From the NCBI GenBank assembly GCA_016785955.1, contig JAEUWH010000051.1, positions 1-47,977 of the forward strand: DNA of 47,977 nucleotides. The letters run 5' to 3'. A program made the position numbers and the translations under genes. Position 1 is the first letter of the stretch. Each line of letters begins with the position of its first letter. The stretch comes from Pseudobdellovibrionaceae bacterium (lineage in GTDB: Bacteria; Bdellovibrionota; Bdellovibrionia; Bdellovibrionales; Bdellovibrionaceae). The notes below the pieces were generated by a model. That model was given only the letters and a program-made list of their open reading frames with translations, made no database searches and had not been told where the DNA came from. Positions 1-8,156 of this stretch are shown here, in pieces.

Positions 1-78
1 AAAACGTGTTGTGGTCGAACAATCGGGAATTATCCTAAACTGATTTTTTGACTGGTCAAAAAAGTTGAAACTATTTTG

Positions 79-96
79 AGCGCAATAAATTGCGCT
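79..96. repeat. Short perfect inverted repeat
   Basis: A 7-bp perfect stem, AGCGCAA and TTGCGCT, encloses a TAAA loop. It lies just downstream of the integrase fragment on the minus strand. No run of T follows on that strand, so a terminator role is weak. The first 78 bases of the window show no gene I can support. Confidence 0.35.
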
Positions 97-124
97 AAGG
101 GGGAGGTTCGTCCTTCGAGCAGAG

Positions 125-823
125 TTACTTACTGGGCAATAGCCAGTTGTACTGAGACTCAAGCCCTCTGTGAACAAATGAAGCTTGCTTTGATTTTAGC
201 GACTGCCATGACAACGGCAATGCCGGTTGTCTAACTCCTTTTACACTTTCACGTCCTTCGACAATTCTTTGGCTCTGTAGATTTGATAACTTTGGAATCG
301 GCTGGTAGAATGACCCACGTCTTCTTCCTACGAACGAGCCCCACAAGTTTAGCATTCGGTTAATTCGTTTGATGTAATCAGGCGACCATTTCTTATCACG
401 GTAGTAGTTGTAAATTCTGGTTCTTTCAGTGAAGAAATCTTTTGAATCAATACCGAGTTTGGAAATCACTTTCTGAGCTACCTGCCAGTGTTTAGCCACC
501 GTCACCAATCGGTGAGGACTATCGGCATAGTTTTCTTTTAGTTCGTCATAGAAGCCGTTTGCTAACTCTATGGGAAGGTAGGAGGACATCAGCTCGTTAT
601 CTGTTTTTACCCTAACCGCAATCGCAGTGATTTTACGAGATTCAATCAATGCCTGTTTGTTAATTTGTTTGGCCCTGAGCTTAGCGTCGGAAAGGGCCAT
701 GTCGTATCTGAATCCAAGTGCAGGGTAAGCTTCTTTTGGAACAACAATTTGTTTACGGGCTGGTACCCATGTTTCGTGAATGATTCTAAATCCAAACTTA
801 CCAGGACGAATTTGATAACCCAC
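125..823 (-). CDS. N-terminal fragment of a tyrosine-recombinase integrase (catalytic domain missing)
   Basis: The 232-residue product looks like the DNA-binding half of a phage or island tyrosine integrase. Residues from the GYQIRPGKFGFRI start read like an arm-binding domain. A helical core-binding (SAM-like) region follows, including DKKWSPDYIKRINRMLNLWG. The protein stops after ESQYNWLLPSK, where family members enter the catalytic domain, so none of the catalytic Arg-His-Arg-Tyr residues is present, and the next 120 bases do not resume it in another frame. I chose the GTG at 823 because a GGAGG lies 7 bases before it; the ATG at 862 has no such site. The gene starts about 120 bases beyond the 3' end of tRNA-Leu in the same orientation, the usual place for an integrase. 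It is probably a decaying remnant; a stand-alone DNA-binding protein is possible. The family call rests on pattern recognition. Confidence 0.6.
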   Translation of the reverse strand: MGYQIRPGKFGFRIIHETWVPARKQIVVPKEAYPALGFRYDMALSDAKLRAKQINKQALIESRKITAIAVRVKTDNELMSSYLPIELANGFYDELKENYADSPHRLVTVAKHWQVAQKVISKLGIDSKDFFTERTRIYNYYRDKKWSPDYIKRINRMLNLWGSFVGRRRGSFYQPIPKLSNLQSQRIVEGRESVKGVRQPALPLSWQSLKSKQASFVHRGLESQYNWLLPSK

Positions 824-943
824 GACACAAACCTCCGCAAAGCTTAACGGAAAGGCGGTCATGAATAAGCACGGACACCCCTACGTTTTTGAAGGGGCAA
901 TTTTCACTTAACTTATTGATTTTATTCAGTAATTTGAAATAAT

Positions 944-1028
944 TGGTGCCCCGCGAGGGACTTGAACCCCCATGCCTCTCGGCGCTAGATCCTAAGTCTA
1001 GTGTGTCTGCCAATTTCACCAGCGGGGC
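944..1028 (-). tRNA. tRNA-Leu (anticodon UAG)
   Basis: The cloverleaf is read directly. The 7-bp acceptor stem is GCCCCGC with GCGGGGC, then discriminator A and an encoded CCA. The anticodon stem CTAGA/TCTAG holds the loop CTTAGGA, giving anticodon TAG, so it reads CUA and other CUN leucine codons. A long variable arm (CGCC-GAGA-GGCA) marks it as class II, as expected for leucine. The T arm contains GTTCAAGTC. Its 3' end faces the integrase fragment, making it the likely attachment site. Confidence 0.97.
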
Positions 1029-1048
1029 AGAAATTTATAAAGGAAATT

Positions 1049-1097
1049 CTTTGTAGCTAAAATCGATTCCAAAATCAAACTTTTTTCAGCTACAAAG
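1049..1097. repeat. Inverted repeat between gcvH and tRNA-Leu
   Basis: Two perfect 10-base arms, CTTTGTAGCT and AGCTACAAAG, flank a 29-base spacer directly after the gcvH stop codon. No T-tract follows on the minus strand, so it is not a canonical terminator. One arm overlaps the candidate -10 of tRNA-Leu. Confidence 0.5.
1050..1078 (-). promoter_or_regulatory. Candidate sigma-70 promoter for tRNA-Leu
   Basis: On the minus strand TTGATT (1073-1078) and TACAAA (1050-1055) are separated by 17 bases. Transcription would start about 15 bases before the mature tRNA. The match is reasonable but not perfect; gcvH read-through is an alternative source of the transcript. Confidence 0.4.
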
Positions 1098-1103
1098 TTA
1101 AGA

Positions 1104-1493
1104 TTATTTTTCAGCTATTAGTTTTTTATAGTCACCAGCGCGCATTAATTGAGCTAATTCCTTTTCAGTGTCCATTTCAATACGGATTAGCCAGCCATCA
1201 TTCATTGGGTCGTCATTCAATGGTGCAGGATCATCGACAAGTGTATTATTCACCTCAATAACTGTTCCAGAGACAGGGGAATATAAATCGCTTACGGCCT
1301 TTACGCTTTCAACAACGCCAAACGGTTGATTTTGAGTTACTTTTTGCCCTTCCTCGGGAAGTTCTACGTAAACGATCTCGCCTAGTTGGTTTTGAGCAAA
1401 CTCGGTGATTCCCACGGTGACGATGTTTTCATCGACTTGAGCCCACTCGTGTTCTTTTGTATAGTAATTATCTTCAGGAATTCTGTAACCCAT
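1104..1493 (-). CDS. gcvH: Glycine cleavage system H protein
   Basis: The 129-residue protein is the lipoyl carrier of the glycine cleavage complex. It shuttles the aminomethyl group from GcvP to GcvT and is reoxidised by the L protein (lipoamide dehydrogenase), which is not in this window. The lipoylation site is clear: ESVKAVSDLYSP with Lys65 as the attachment residue. The family start (YTKEHEW) and the later segment VNNTLVDDPAPLNDDP also fit, and length is normal. A GAGG sits 7 bases before the ATG. It follows gcvT after a 170-base gap that holds a possible promoter of its own, so H protein could be made independently of T. Confidence 0.97.
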   Translation of the reverse strand: MGYRIPEDNYYTKEHEWAQVDENIVTVGITEFAQNQLGEIVYVELPEEGQKVTQNQPFGVVESVKAVSDLYSPVSGTVIEVNNTLVDDPAPLNDDPMNDGWLIRIEMDTEKELAQLMRAGDYKKLIAEK

Positions 1494-1527
1494 TTTAAAC
1501 CTCTATCTCTGTGATTTGACGGATCCA

Positions 1528-1556
1528 AATACAATGCGTTTTAGGCTAAAAGTCAA
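1528..1556 (-). promoter_or_regulatory. Candidate internal promoter for gcvH
   Basis: In the gcvT-gcvH gap the minus strand carries TTGACT (1551-1556), a 17-base spacer and TGTATT (1528-1533). The -35 is good and the -10 weak (4 of 6). The 170-base gap, long for an operon, is what makes an internal promoter worth considering. The rest of the gap shows nothing recognisable. Confidence 0.35.
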
Positions 1557-1663
1557 TTTTTATTACGAATAACCAACAAGTCGTGCTCTTGCCAATATCT
1601 GTATCTACTGCCCCATCTATGTGTTCATACCAGCCCACTGTCATTATATCATGACCAACCCAC

Positions 1664-2776
1664 CTATGGGATGAATGGTGTTTTACAGACTTGAGCCTTT
1701 ACCTTACGACCTCGAATATCTACGAAAATCTCATTGCCAATTTCAGAGTCAGCTATACTTACATATCCGATACCGATAGGGGTGTCCAATGTAGGTGAGT
1801 GCGTGCCACTCGTGACCCAACCCGTCTGCTCTCCGTTCTTAGAAAACAAAAGATAGTTTTCTCGAGGAATACCCTTGTCTAGCATTTTTAAGCCGACCAA
1901 CTTTCGTTTTAGGCCTTGTTCTCTGCCTTTTAAAATGGCAGAGCGGCCCATGAAGTCCTTTGCATCGGGTTTTATTGCCCATCCTAATCCCGACTCATAA
2001 GGATTGATCTCGTCGTTAATTTCGTGACCATACAGTGAATATTTCATTTCTGTGCGCAGCGTATCGCGTGCGCCAAGACCAATAGGTTGTACGCCCAAGG
2101 ATTGGCCTTTATCTAAGAGTGTGTTCCACAGATCTTCTGTTTCGCTCCATGGTACGAAAATTTCGGCTCCACGTTCGCCTGTATACCCGGTGGTGGCAAT
2201 AATAACGTCGACGAGATGGCCATGACTGTTTGTAAATTTACGATTTAAAACGCTGAAGTTTTTTACGCTGTCAAGAGCCTCATTGAAAATCAGTTTTAAC
2301 AGATCATGAGCTTTTGGGCCTTGCACTGCGATTTGTCCCCACTGATCACTTTCGTCGGTGATTTTAGCCCCTTTGTTGTTCTTAATCATCCAATCAAAAT
2401 CTTTATCTTTGTTCGAAGCATTTACGCAGACCAGATAGTCGCTATCTTCTTTTAGGCAATAGACGATGATATCGTCTACTAAACCACCTGTGGAATTAGG
2501 TAAAAGTGAATATTGAGCCTGACCAGCGCTCAGTTTAGCAACGTCATTAGTTGTTAGCCATTGCAAAGTCGCCAGCGCCTGCGGGCCTTGGATACGAATT
2601 TCTCCCATATGAGAAACGTCAAAAAGTCCAACGTGAGTGCGAACGCAGCGATGTTCGTCTTTGAGTTGGGTATATTGAATAGGCATTTCCCAACCTGCAA
2701 AACCAACCATTTTGGCACCCCTTTTTTTGTGATTTTCATTTAGGGGTGTTTTTTTATTTTCCGTAGAAGAATCCAT
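1664..2776 (-). CDS. gcvT: Glycine cleavage system T protein (aminomethyltransferase)
   Basis: The 370-residue enzyme transfers the one-carbon unit from the aminomethyl-lipoyl group of GcvH to tetrahydrofolate, releasing ammonia. Hallmarks include the N-terminal VGFAGWEMPIQY, then GLFDVSHMGEI with the conserved Asp of the folate site. TGYTGERGAEIF, LGARDTLRTEMKYSLYGHEI and the C-terminal barrel ending in GYV also fit. The length matches the family. The chosen ATG is preceded by AGGGAAAGAG. It leads gcvH; the third dedicated subunit, gcvP, lies about 16 kb away in a different run of genes. Confidence 0.97.
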   Translation of the reverse strand: MDSSTENKKTPLNENHKKRGAKMVGFAGWEMPIQYTQLKDEHRCVRTHVGLFDVSHMGEIRIQGPQALATLQWLTTNDVAKLSAGQAQYSLLPNSTGGLVDDIIVYCLKEDSDYLVCVNASNKDKDFDWMIKNNKGAKITDESDQWGQIAVQGPKAHDLLKLIFNEALDSVKNFSVLNRKFTNSHGHLVDVIIATTGYTGERGAEIFVPWSETEDLWNTLLDKGQSLGVQPIGLGARDTLRTEMKYSLYGHEINDEINPYESGLGWAIKPDAKDFMGRSAILKGREQGLKRKLVGLKMLDKGIPRENYLLFSKNGEQTGWVTSGTHSPTLDTPIGIGYVSIADSEIGNEIFVDIRGRKVKAQVCKTPFIP

Positions 2777-2805
2777 AGTTTTCTCTTTCCCTTTAGGTTC
2801 GGGTC

Positions 2806-2835
2806 AAATTAGTTTTCCCATGATTGAACTGTCAA
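2806..2835 (-). promoter_or_regulatory. Candidate sigma-70 promoter for gcvT
   Basis: A consensus TTGACA (2830-2835) is followed after 18 bases by TAATTT (2806-2811) on the minus strand. The start would lie about 20 bases before the gcvT ATG. That leaves too short a leader for a glycine riboswitch downstream of this promoter. Confidence 0.45.
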
Positions 2836-3156
2836 CGGTTAATTCTAAAGACCATCAGTTTCAAAGTTTTTCTGGCGGTAAAGTCTTTCTCTAGTAATAC
2901 GCATTTATATCTGTTGCCACTGGGGCTATTTGTCTGATGACCTATGCGCTACGGTATCCTCATTATCTTCATTATCCTCAGGTTTTTGATTAAATTTTTA
3001 ACAAAAATTTGAAGTTGTATAAATATCTCCAACTAAGACGTCGAACTTTTTTACGAGTGAAGCTTTTGATATCAGAATGATTGTCTCAGAGTGATATTTG
3101 AGTCAGAAATCAAATAATTTGTGCTATTCTAACTATGTGAAAGATGGGGGAGTCCT
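2836..3156. other. Divergent intergenic region, gcvT / giant lipoprotein
   Basis: This gap separates gcvT (leftward) from the giant lipoprotein gene (rightward). It is AT-rich, especially around 2985-3030, and must hold the rightward promoter, which I could not place with confidence. GGGGGAG lies a few bases before the rightward ATG. I see no RNA gene, no aptamer-like core and no open frame with a ribosome site. Confidence 0.5.
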
Positions 3157-6100
3157 ATGAAAATCAACCGAAATTTCTTGTCGTGGGTTGCGTTGAGTGT
3201 TGTCAGTATAGTGTTCTTTCAGAACTGCGGTCAGCAGGGGGATATTGCTCTTAAACTAGAAGATGATTCCTCGGACACATTGGTGCAAGATATATGCGAG
3301 GTAAATCCAAACCATGTACGTTGTACTAACCAACCGCCGACGGGGAAAGTTGAAGAATATCGATACATTGATGTCTCACAACCAGTGATTCCTGATTTAA
3401 AAATATTCTTAGTCCTAGATAATTCTGATTCAATGCGGGTTAGCCAAGTTAATCTGGTCGACAATATCGAAAAAATGTTTTCGGCTAATGGTGAAGGGCT
3501 GATGGATTATAATTCCGAAATTTTTATCATTACAACGGCTCAGCTAAACAATATAGGTAATTCGCTTTTCAGAAATTCAATCGACGCAAAAAATGATTAT
3601 CAAAAGGTCATTGAGAAAATTCATGAAATTTCCAATGTTCAATTCGTACAAAATTTAATTGAGACTTTCCGTCCGGACGCGGCTTCGGGACGTCAAACTT
3701 CTGGACTGTTAGAAGGCGACATGGTTGGCTTTAAAGTTCGAACTATACGTAGCCCCTCAAACGTGGCGCCTCAATATGATGAATTTAATTTGGATTTTGT
3801 TCCCGCCTATTTAACCCATGTGGACCAATCGAGTATTTTTTCCGTTAAATATACAAAAGGTGGATCAATCCAAGATTTGGTGAGCAAGATCAAGGCTCGT
3901 GTTGAATTTTTAAATCCCGAGAAACAATTTTTGTCTAAGAACATTAACTTGAATGGTTCATCGGTTGATAATATTCCTCTTTCAAACATCGTAGAAAAGG
4001 AAAGTGGTTTGTGTGCAATGGCACGGGTGCTTCATGAGGTTAAAAACAACAGCGAAGAGTCCTTGGTTAAAAAAGGTGAATTGGCAACATTCATTCTAGT
4101 ATCAGATGAAAAAGAGCACGACCCTCAAGGTATCGAGTGTGTTAAATCTTATAAATTTCAACAGCCAGTTCCTGGCGATTTATATAAAGGTCAATGTGTG
4201 GATACGGAATCTAACGTATCTTATAAAATACCAAAAGATAAAACAGTGACCTTAAAAGTAAAACGTCCGTTTACGACTCATGTCCGTCATGTTTATGAAA
4301 CGATTCAAGCCGCTACGCCAGAGGTGGCGGGTAAATGTGAGGTTAAATTCAGCCAAACCCAGGCTCGGTTGAAGATATTGAAAAATACCCATACAGCTAC
4401 GTTTGATCGCAAAGTGGTAGATGCCAACGGTGACACCGTTGTGGATTCATGGACGCACGATTTAAGTTACAATCGAAAAACTTTGAAGCACAAAGTTAAA
4501 TTTGATCGAACAACTTTAAAGCATAAAGTTACTTTTAAACGTTATTCTTTAAAATATGGTTTAACTGCTACGCGCACTTACACTAAACCAAAATATTCGT
4601 TGGATATCAAACGATCTAAAATAGCGAAATATCAAAAGGTAAATTTTTCTCGTAAAACAATCTTGAAAAAAGAAGGTGGCCAGCGGCAGGTCGTAGATTC
4701 CTACGTGCCGTCAGCTCCGTTACGTATTTCCAATGTCAATATTGCCAACGCATCGGATTGTACGGTGGCATGGTTACGTGCTTTACCCGCTGTTGCAGCT
4801 AGCGAATCAGCTTTGAGTGCAAATGAAAGTTATGAATACACCATCTCTCAGTGTGTTGTTGATAATACGTCGACTCAAGATAACAAAGTGGTCGAGGTTT
4901 TTAATAACAAACCTATAGAAACTAATTGCAATCAGGACTTGGCCAGAGCGAAACATCCCGAAATATTGGCGGCTAACGAGTTCATGAAATATGATTCTGT
5001 TGTATGTAGCGCAGTGGCCAGTGTTGTGGCTGTTAAAACTGTGACGATAGAAACGGCTGGTGTTGTACCCAGTGCAGTTCAATGTAATACCACTTTAGCG
5101 GGTTCATTGGATCCAGAGAAAATAACTCCGATCGTGGCTAATGAAGAAACTTTAGTTTACTCGAATGTGGCGTGTTCAAATAAGACGGGTGCGCCGGTCG
5201 CCGGTGAGTTTAAAAATTTAGCGGGAAATTACTCGGCCGCAGACTTAAATGCGTATATTTTTAGTCTTGATAATAGCCCGGGAAATACAAGCTATTCGGA
5301 TCAGGGTTATGAAAATACCCCAGAATCAGAATTGGGAGTGATCTTAGGTCCATTTGATGGCTCTGCCCCAGGAGGGCAAACGGCCTTGGCTTATGCGGCA
5401 GCTAAAGACGGTAGATCGAATACCACATATTCAAATGCAGAATATGTCGTGGCGGACGAAACGACTTCTACGCCTATTGTGAAATCCAACCTTGCGGGTA
5501 AATATACATTCACAAGTAATGCAGATCTCTTAGTCTACATTCGCGGGCTTGACGGTGGTGTTGGAAACGCCAACCTTGTTTATACGGTAGTCTTGCAGCC
5601 AGTAAACAAAGCCAAACTTAAAGAAGTCATAAAACAATCGATCACGATAGCTGGTAAAACCCCCGGTGCAGCATGCAGCCTTGAGTACGTGAAATCAAAA
5701 GACAGTGCAGTTCCGACGTTGGCGGCAGGCGAGACATTAGTGTATACTAACCAATCTTGCTCGGCGACTAACTCTAAAGATGCTTTGAATATTTCTGGAG
5801 TTAAGTTCGATGGCAGTTATGGAAATCTAGTACGTCCTTTTGAGAGCGCTCTGGGGACTACCGCAGCCGCTGGACGCAGCTGTGACAGCAGTGAACAATC
5901 CGCTTTCTTAACCACCTTGAGACAAACTTACTCCGAGCTTGTAATCGACAATCAAATTCTTGAATGGGACGCAACAGCGCCTTGCAAACTTTATAATTCT
6001 GTATCTACAAATGCGGCCACCGTGAAAACAAATATCGTCAATGCTATCAACGGCAGTCTGGCAGTGAAAAAAGCCGAGAACGCCGGGGTGTGTGATGCCG

Positions 6101-7599
6101 CAATTGCGACATATTGCACGAATAACTCGACCAACAATCCTAACAACCAATATGGTTGCTCGAATGATTCTGCAAAGTTTATTTCATACAAGGAGTACAA
6201 ACCAGAATATCGAAAATACACTTTAAAAGCTCCAGTTAAAATGGCTGAGCGTGATGAAATTCATTGGTATGGTTTCACTGGAATTCAGGTGCAGAACCCG
6301 ACTCAAACTGTAAATCTATTGCAAAAGAAATGCTCAGAGGTTCCGGGAGCCTGTGTGGGTGCGACTGAAGCTCAAGGAGCAATGTTAGTACAAGATTACT
6401 TTAAGATGTTATACGCGAATAATGATAGTACGCGCTGGAGTGCTTTTGTATTGGTAACAAATTCAAGTGCGACACTATCAGACTCGAGAGAGCTGCCAGA
6501 GTGTAATTCATCGTTTATGCCTGACTATCCTAAATGTAACAATTATTCTCCTGCGGTTTCGGATGTTATTTCATACGATACGGTGGTTTCAGATATCGCG
6601 ATTACGACGGGTATTGATAATGTTGTCAGTTGCGAGGACAATTGTGATCAAGATAGATGTAAAACTAAATCATCTGGCAGCAGTGTAGCTGAAATTCCGT
6701 GGGCGGGGAAAAAGGTTAAGGAGTTTTACAGTAATAACTGTTCGGTTGGTGCAGTGACGACTGCGGGTGAGCTGCCTCGTGCGACATCGGCTGTGATGTT
6801 GACGGTTGCAAACAGCGAAAAGGCCACGTATGCAAAAGAAGCAGAAGTGTGTAATTTAACATGTGCTGAGAGTGGTCTCTGTAAGATTGCTGCCAATAGT
6901 GAGTTGGACATTTCAGCAATGACCGTTAAGCAATATATTGCGGCGAAAAATCAAATTGATGTCAGCAAAGTAACTTCATGTAAAATTATGCGTAAAGATA
7001 TGGATCTAATTCAGGCCAAGCGCAGTTATGAGGAAGTCGACAATGCATGTATCAAACCAGACGGGACAGTATTAGCTAATAAATATGTACGCGGTAAAGA
7101 GTCCTATTTTGATGCGAACCCGGCCCCTTTGAATAATGTAAAATTAGTACGAGAAAACGATTCTAGTTTGGAAAACTACATTGTGGGAAATTTTGCTGCA
7201 ACGTTAGGTCAGGGATACGTCAGTATGATTGCATTTACATCTCAAAAACCAGGTGCTGGAGGTGAGCTAGAAAGTGTAGACTACAATCAGGTTGCACAAA
7301 GTGTTCGTGGTCAGGTGCATGACGTGCGGGCGCCTAGCAATGTTTACGGCGAGGCTTTAAAGTTTTTAGGTGAAAAAGTGGCTTCGCAACTGGCCAGTTC
7401 ATTCAAGGTAATGGAGATAGATCCATCTCAGCAAATCACCCGCGTATGGTATTCATCGTGGTTTACGAAAGGCAAGTTTATAGAATTAAGCCCATCCGAC
7501 TATAGTACTTCGGCAAATTCGTTTGTGATTACGAACCCTGGTATTATTAACAAAATGAAAAACGAAGCGGCGTTTAAGTTCTTTGTAGAAATTTACTAG
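3157..7599 (+). CDS. Giant VWA-domain outer-membrane or periplasmic lipoprotein
   Basis: The 1480-residue protein begins with a lipoprotein signal peptide ending FFQNC (Cys24). A von Willebrand factor A-like domain follows: FLVLDNSDSM has the DxSxS metal-binding pattern at Asp88-Ser90-Ser92, and FILVSDEKEHD later fits its fourth strand. The VWA fold is interrupted by a very long insert. The insert starts with a highly basic stretch of repeated LKHKV units (about 439-507). It continues with at least four cysteine-framed repeats between about 535 and 868, then further Cys-rich sequence. The last 140 residues (VSMIAFTSQKPGAGG, VYGEALKFLGEKVA) look like the end of the VWA domain plus a small beta module. 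VWA domains usually bind protein ligands through a divalent cation. No enzyme motif is visible. It stands alone, with its own terminator. Function unknown; surface adhesion or envelope complex assembly are guesses. Confidence 0.85.
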   Translation: MKINRNFLSWVALSVVSIVFFQNCGQQGDIALKLEDDSSDTLVQDICEVNPNHVRCTNQPPTGKVEEYRYIDVSQPVIPDLKIFLVLDNSDSMRVSQVNLVDNIEKMFSANGEGLMDYNSEIFIITTAQLNNIGNSLFRNSIDAKNDYQKVIEKIHEISNVQFVQNLIETFRPDAASGRQTSGLLEGDMVGFKVRTIRSPSNVAPQYDEFNLDFVPAYLTHVDQSSIFSVKYTKGGSIQDLVSKIKARVEFLNPEKQFLSKNINLNGSSVDNIPLSNIVEKESGLCAMARVLHEVKNNSEESLVKKGELATFILVSDEKEHDPQGIECVKSYKFQQPVPGDLYKGQCVDTESNVSYKIPKDKTVTLKVKRPFTTHVRHVYETIQAATPEVAGKCEVKFSQTQARLKILKNTHTATFDRKVVDANGDTVVDSWTHDLSYNRKTLKHKVKFDRTTLKHKVTFKRYSLKYGLTATRTYTKPKYSLDIKRSKIAKYQKVNFSRKTILKKEGGQRQVVDSYVPSAPLRISNVNIANASDCTVAWLRALPAVAASESALSANESYEYTISQCVVDNTSTQDNKVVEVFNNKPIETNCNQDLARAKHPEILAANEFMKYDSVVCSAVASVVAVKTVTIETAGVVPSAVQCNTTLAGSLDPEKITPIVANEETLVYSNVACSNKTGAPVAGEFKNLAGNYSAADLNAYIFSLDNSPGNTSYSDQGYENTPESELGVILGPFDGSAPGGQTALAYAAAKDGRSNTTYSNAEYVVADETTSTPIVKSNLAGKYTFTSNADLLVYIRGLDGGVGNANLVYTVVLQPVNKAKLKEVIKQSITIAGKTPGAACSLEYVKSKDSAVPTLAAGETLVYTNQSCSATNSKDALNISGVKFDGSYGNLVRPFESALGTTAAAGRSCDSSEQSAFLTTLRQTYSELVIDNQILEWDATAPCKLYNSVSTNAATVKTNIVNAINGSLAVKKAENAGVCDAAIATYCTNNSTNNPNNQYGCSNDSAKFISYKEYKPEYRKYTLKAPVKMAERDEIHWYGFTGIQVQNPTQTVNLLQKKCSEVPGACVGATEAQGAMLVQDYFKMLYANNDSTRWSAFVLVTNSSATLSDSRELPECNSSFMPDYPKCNNYSPAVSDVISYDTVVSDIAITTGIDNVVSCEDNCDQDRCKTKSSGSSVAEIPWAGKKVKEFYSNNCSVGAVTTAGELPRATSAVMLTVANSEKATYAKEAEVCNLTCAESGLCKIAANSELDISAMTVKQYIAAKNQIDVSKVTSCKIMRKDMDLIQAKRSYEEVDNACIKPDGTVLANKYVRGKESYFDANPAPLNNVKLVRENDSSLENYIVGNFAATLGQGYVSMIAFTSQKPGAGGELESVDYNQVAQSVRGQVHDVRAPSNVYGEALKFLGEKVASQLASSFKVMEIDPSQQITRVWYSSWFTKGKFIELSPSDYSTSANSFVITNPGIINKMKNEAAFKFFVEIY
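4471..4677 (+). repeat. Basic LKHKV-type coding repeats
   Basis: Within the giant lipoprotein (residues about 439-507) the units NRKTLKHKVK and DRTTLKHKVTF occur back to back. Looser versions follow: KRYSLKYG, KPKYSLDIKRSK and FSRKTILKK. Lys and Arg dominate, and alternating hydrophobic positions suggest beta strands. The similarity is at both DNA level (repeated tttaaagca-like blocks) and protein level. Confidence 0.6.
4759..5760 (+). repeat. Four cysteine-framed repeats in the giant lipoprotein
   Basis: Each unit opens with a Cys and closes 26-31 residues later with a second Cys: 535-566, 591-617, 643-673 and 840-868. The second half of each unit reads roughly A-x-E-(S/T/F)-x-x-Y-x-x-x-x-C, for example AGETLVYTNQSC and ANEETLVYSNVAC. 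The last two also share a lead-in of the TI..AG..P.A type. The even spacing suggests one disulfide per module in the periplasm. Confidence 0.6.
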
Positions 7600-7652
7600 C
7601 GGCGGTTTTAGAAAATCATTTTGAAAGAAGCGATCAATAGCTGATTAGTTGC

Positions 7653-7687
7653 CCACAACTTGTTTGGAAAAGTTGTGGCTTTTTTTT
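7653..7687 (+). terminator. Rho-independent terminator after the giant lipoprotein gene
   Basis: A 9-bp stem, CCACAACTT with AAGTTGTGG, encloses an 8-base loop and is followed by C and eight T. It ends transcription from the left and overlaps the end of argR, which converges on it. Confidence 0.9.
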
Positions 7688-8156
7688 ATGCGAATTCGGC
7701 GTGAATGAGTTGCACCACGTGTTTAATTTTTCGAGGCGAGGTTGGTGCTACAAATACAGTGTCATCACCTGCAATTGTTCCCATGATACCCTGTCGTTTC
7801 ATGCTGTCCAGGTCCAGTTGTCGAGCCACGAGCGAGGCCGAGCCGGGTGAGGTATGGATGACAATCATAGAGCCATTCTCTTGAATATCCACGATCAAGT
7901 GGCGAAAGCCTGATTGGGGTAAAGGTAAATTGGGTGCCTCTTCGGACAATTTGTAAATTGTGCGCCCTTGAGAATCGATAGCCTTCATCGCACCCAGTTT
8001 GCGTAGATCGCGCGAAATGGTGCTTTGGGTGACATCAAAATTCTTATCTCGCAATTCTTTGACTAATTCTTCTTGAGTGGAAAGCTCGCCTTTAGAGAGC
8101 AAGTCTTTCAATGTCTTTAGTCGATTTCTAGGGTTGATGGTGTCCATGGTTGCCAA
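7686..8156 (-). CDS. argR: Arginine repressor ArgR
   Basis: The 156-residue protein is the arginine-sensing hexameric repressor. The N-terminal winged helix carries the signature TQSTISRDLRKLGAMKA (about 43-59). The C-terminal oligomerisation and arginine-binding domain holds GSASLVARQLD and the conserved IAGDDTVFVAP. Length is typical. Its start lies inside the 3' end of argF, overlapping it by 40 bases in another frame; Met4 is an alternative start and would still overlap. The overlap implies translational coupling with argF, so the repressor is made with one of its probable targets. Palindromic sites upstream of argF and argG are its probable operators, which would also make argR autoregulated. 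Confidence 0.96.
   Translation of the reverse strand: MATMDTINPRNRLKTLKDLLSKGELSTQEELVKELRDKNFDVTQSTISRDLRKLGAMKAIDSQGRTIYKLSEEAPNLPLPQSGFRHLIVDIQENGSMIVIHTSPGSASLVARQLDLDSMKRQGIMGTIAGDDTVFVAPTSPRKIKHVVQLIHAEFA

Noticed and set aside
2777..2960. Glycine riboswitch before gcvT
   Set aside because: The leader after the candidate promoter is only about 20 bases, and I see no tandem glycine-aptamer core in the upstream sequence.
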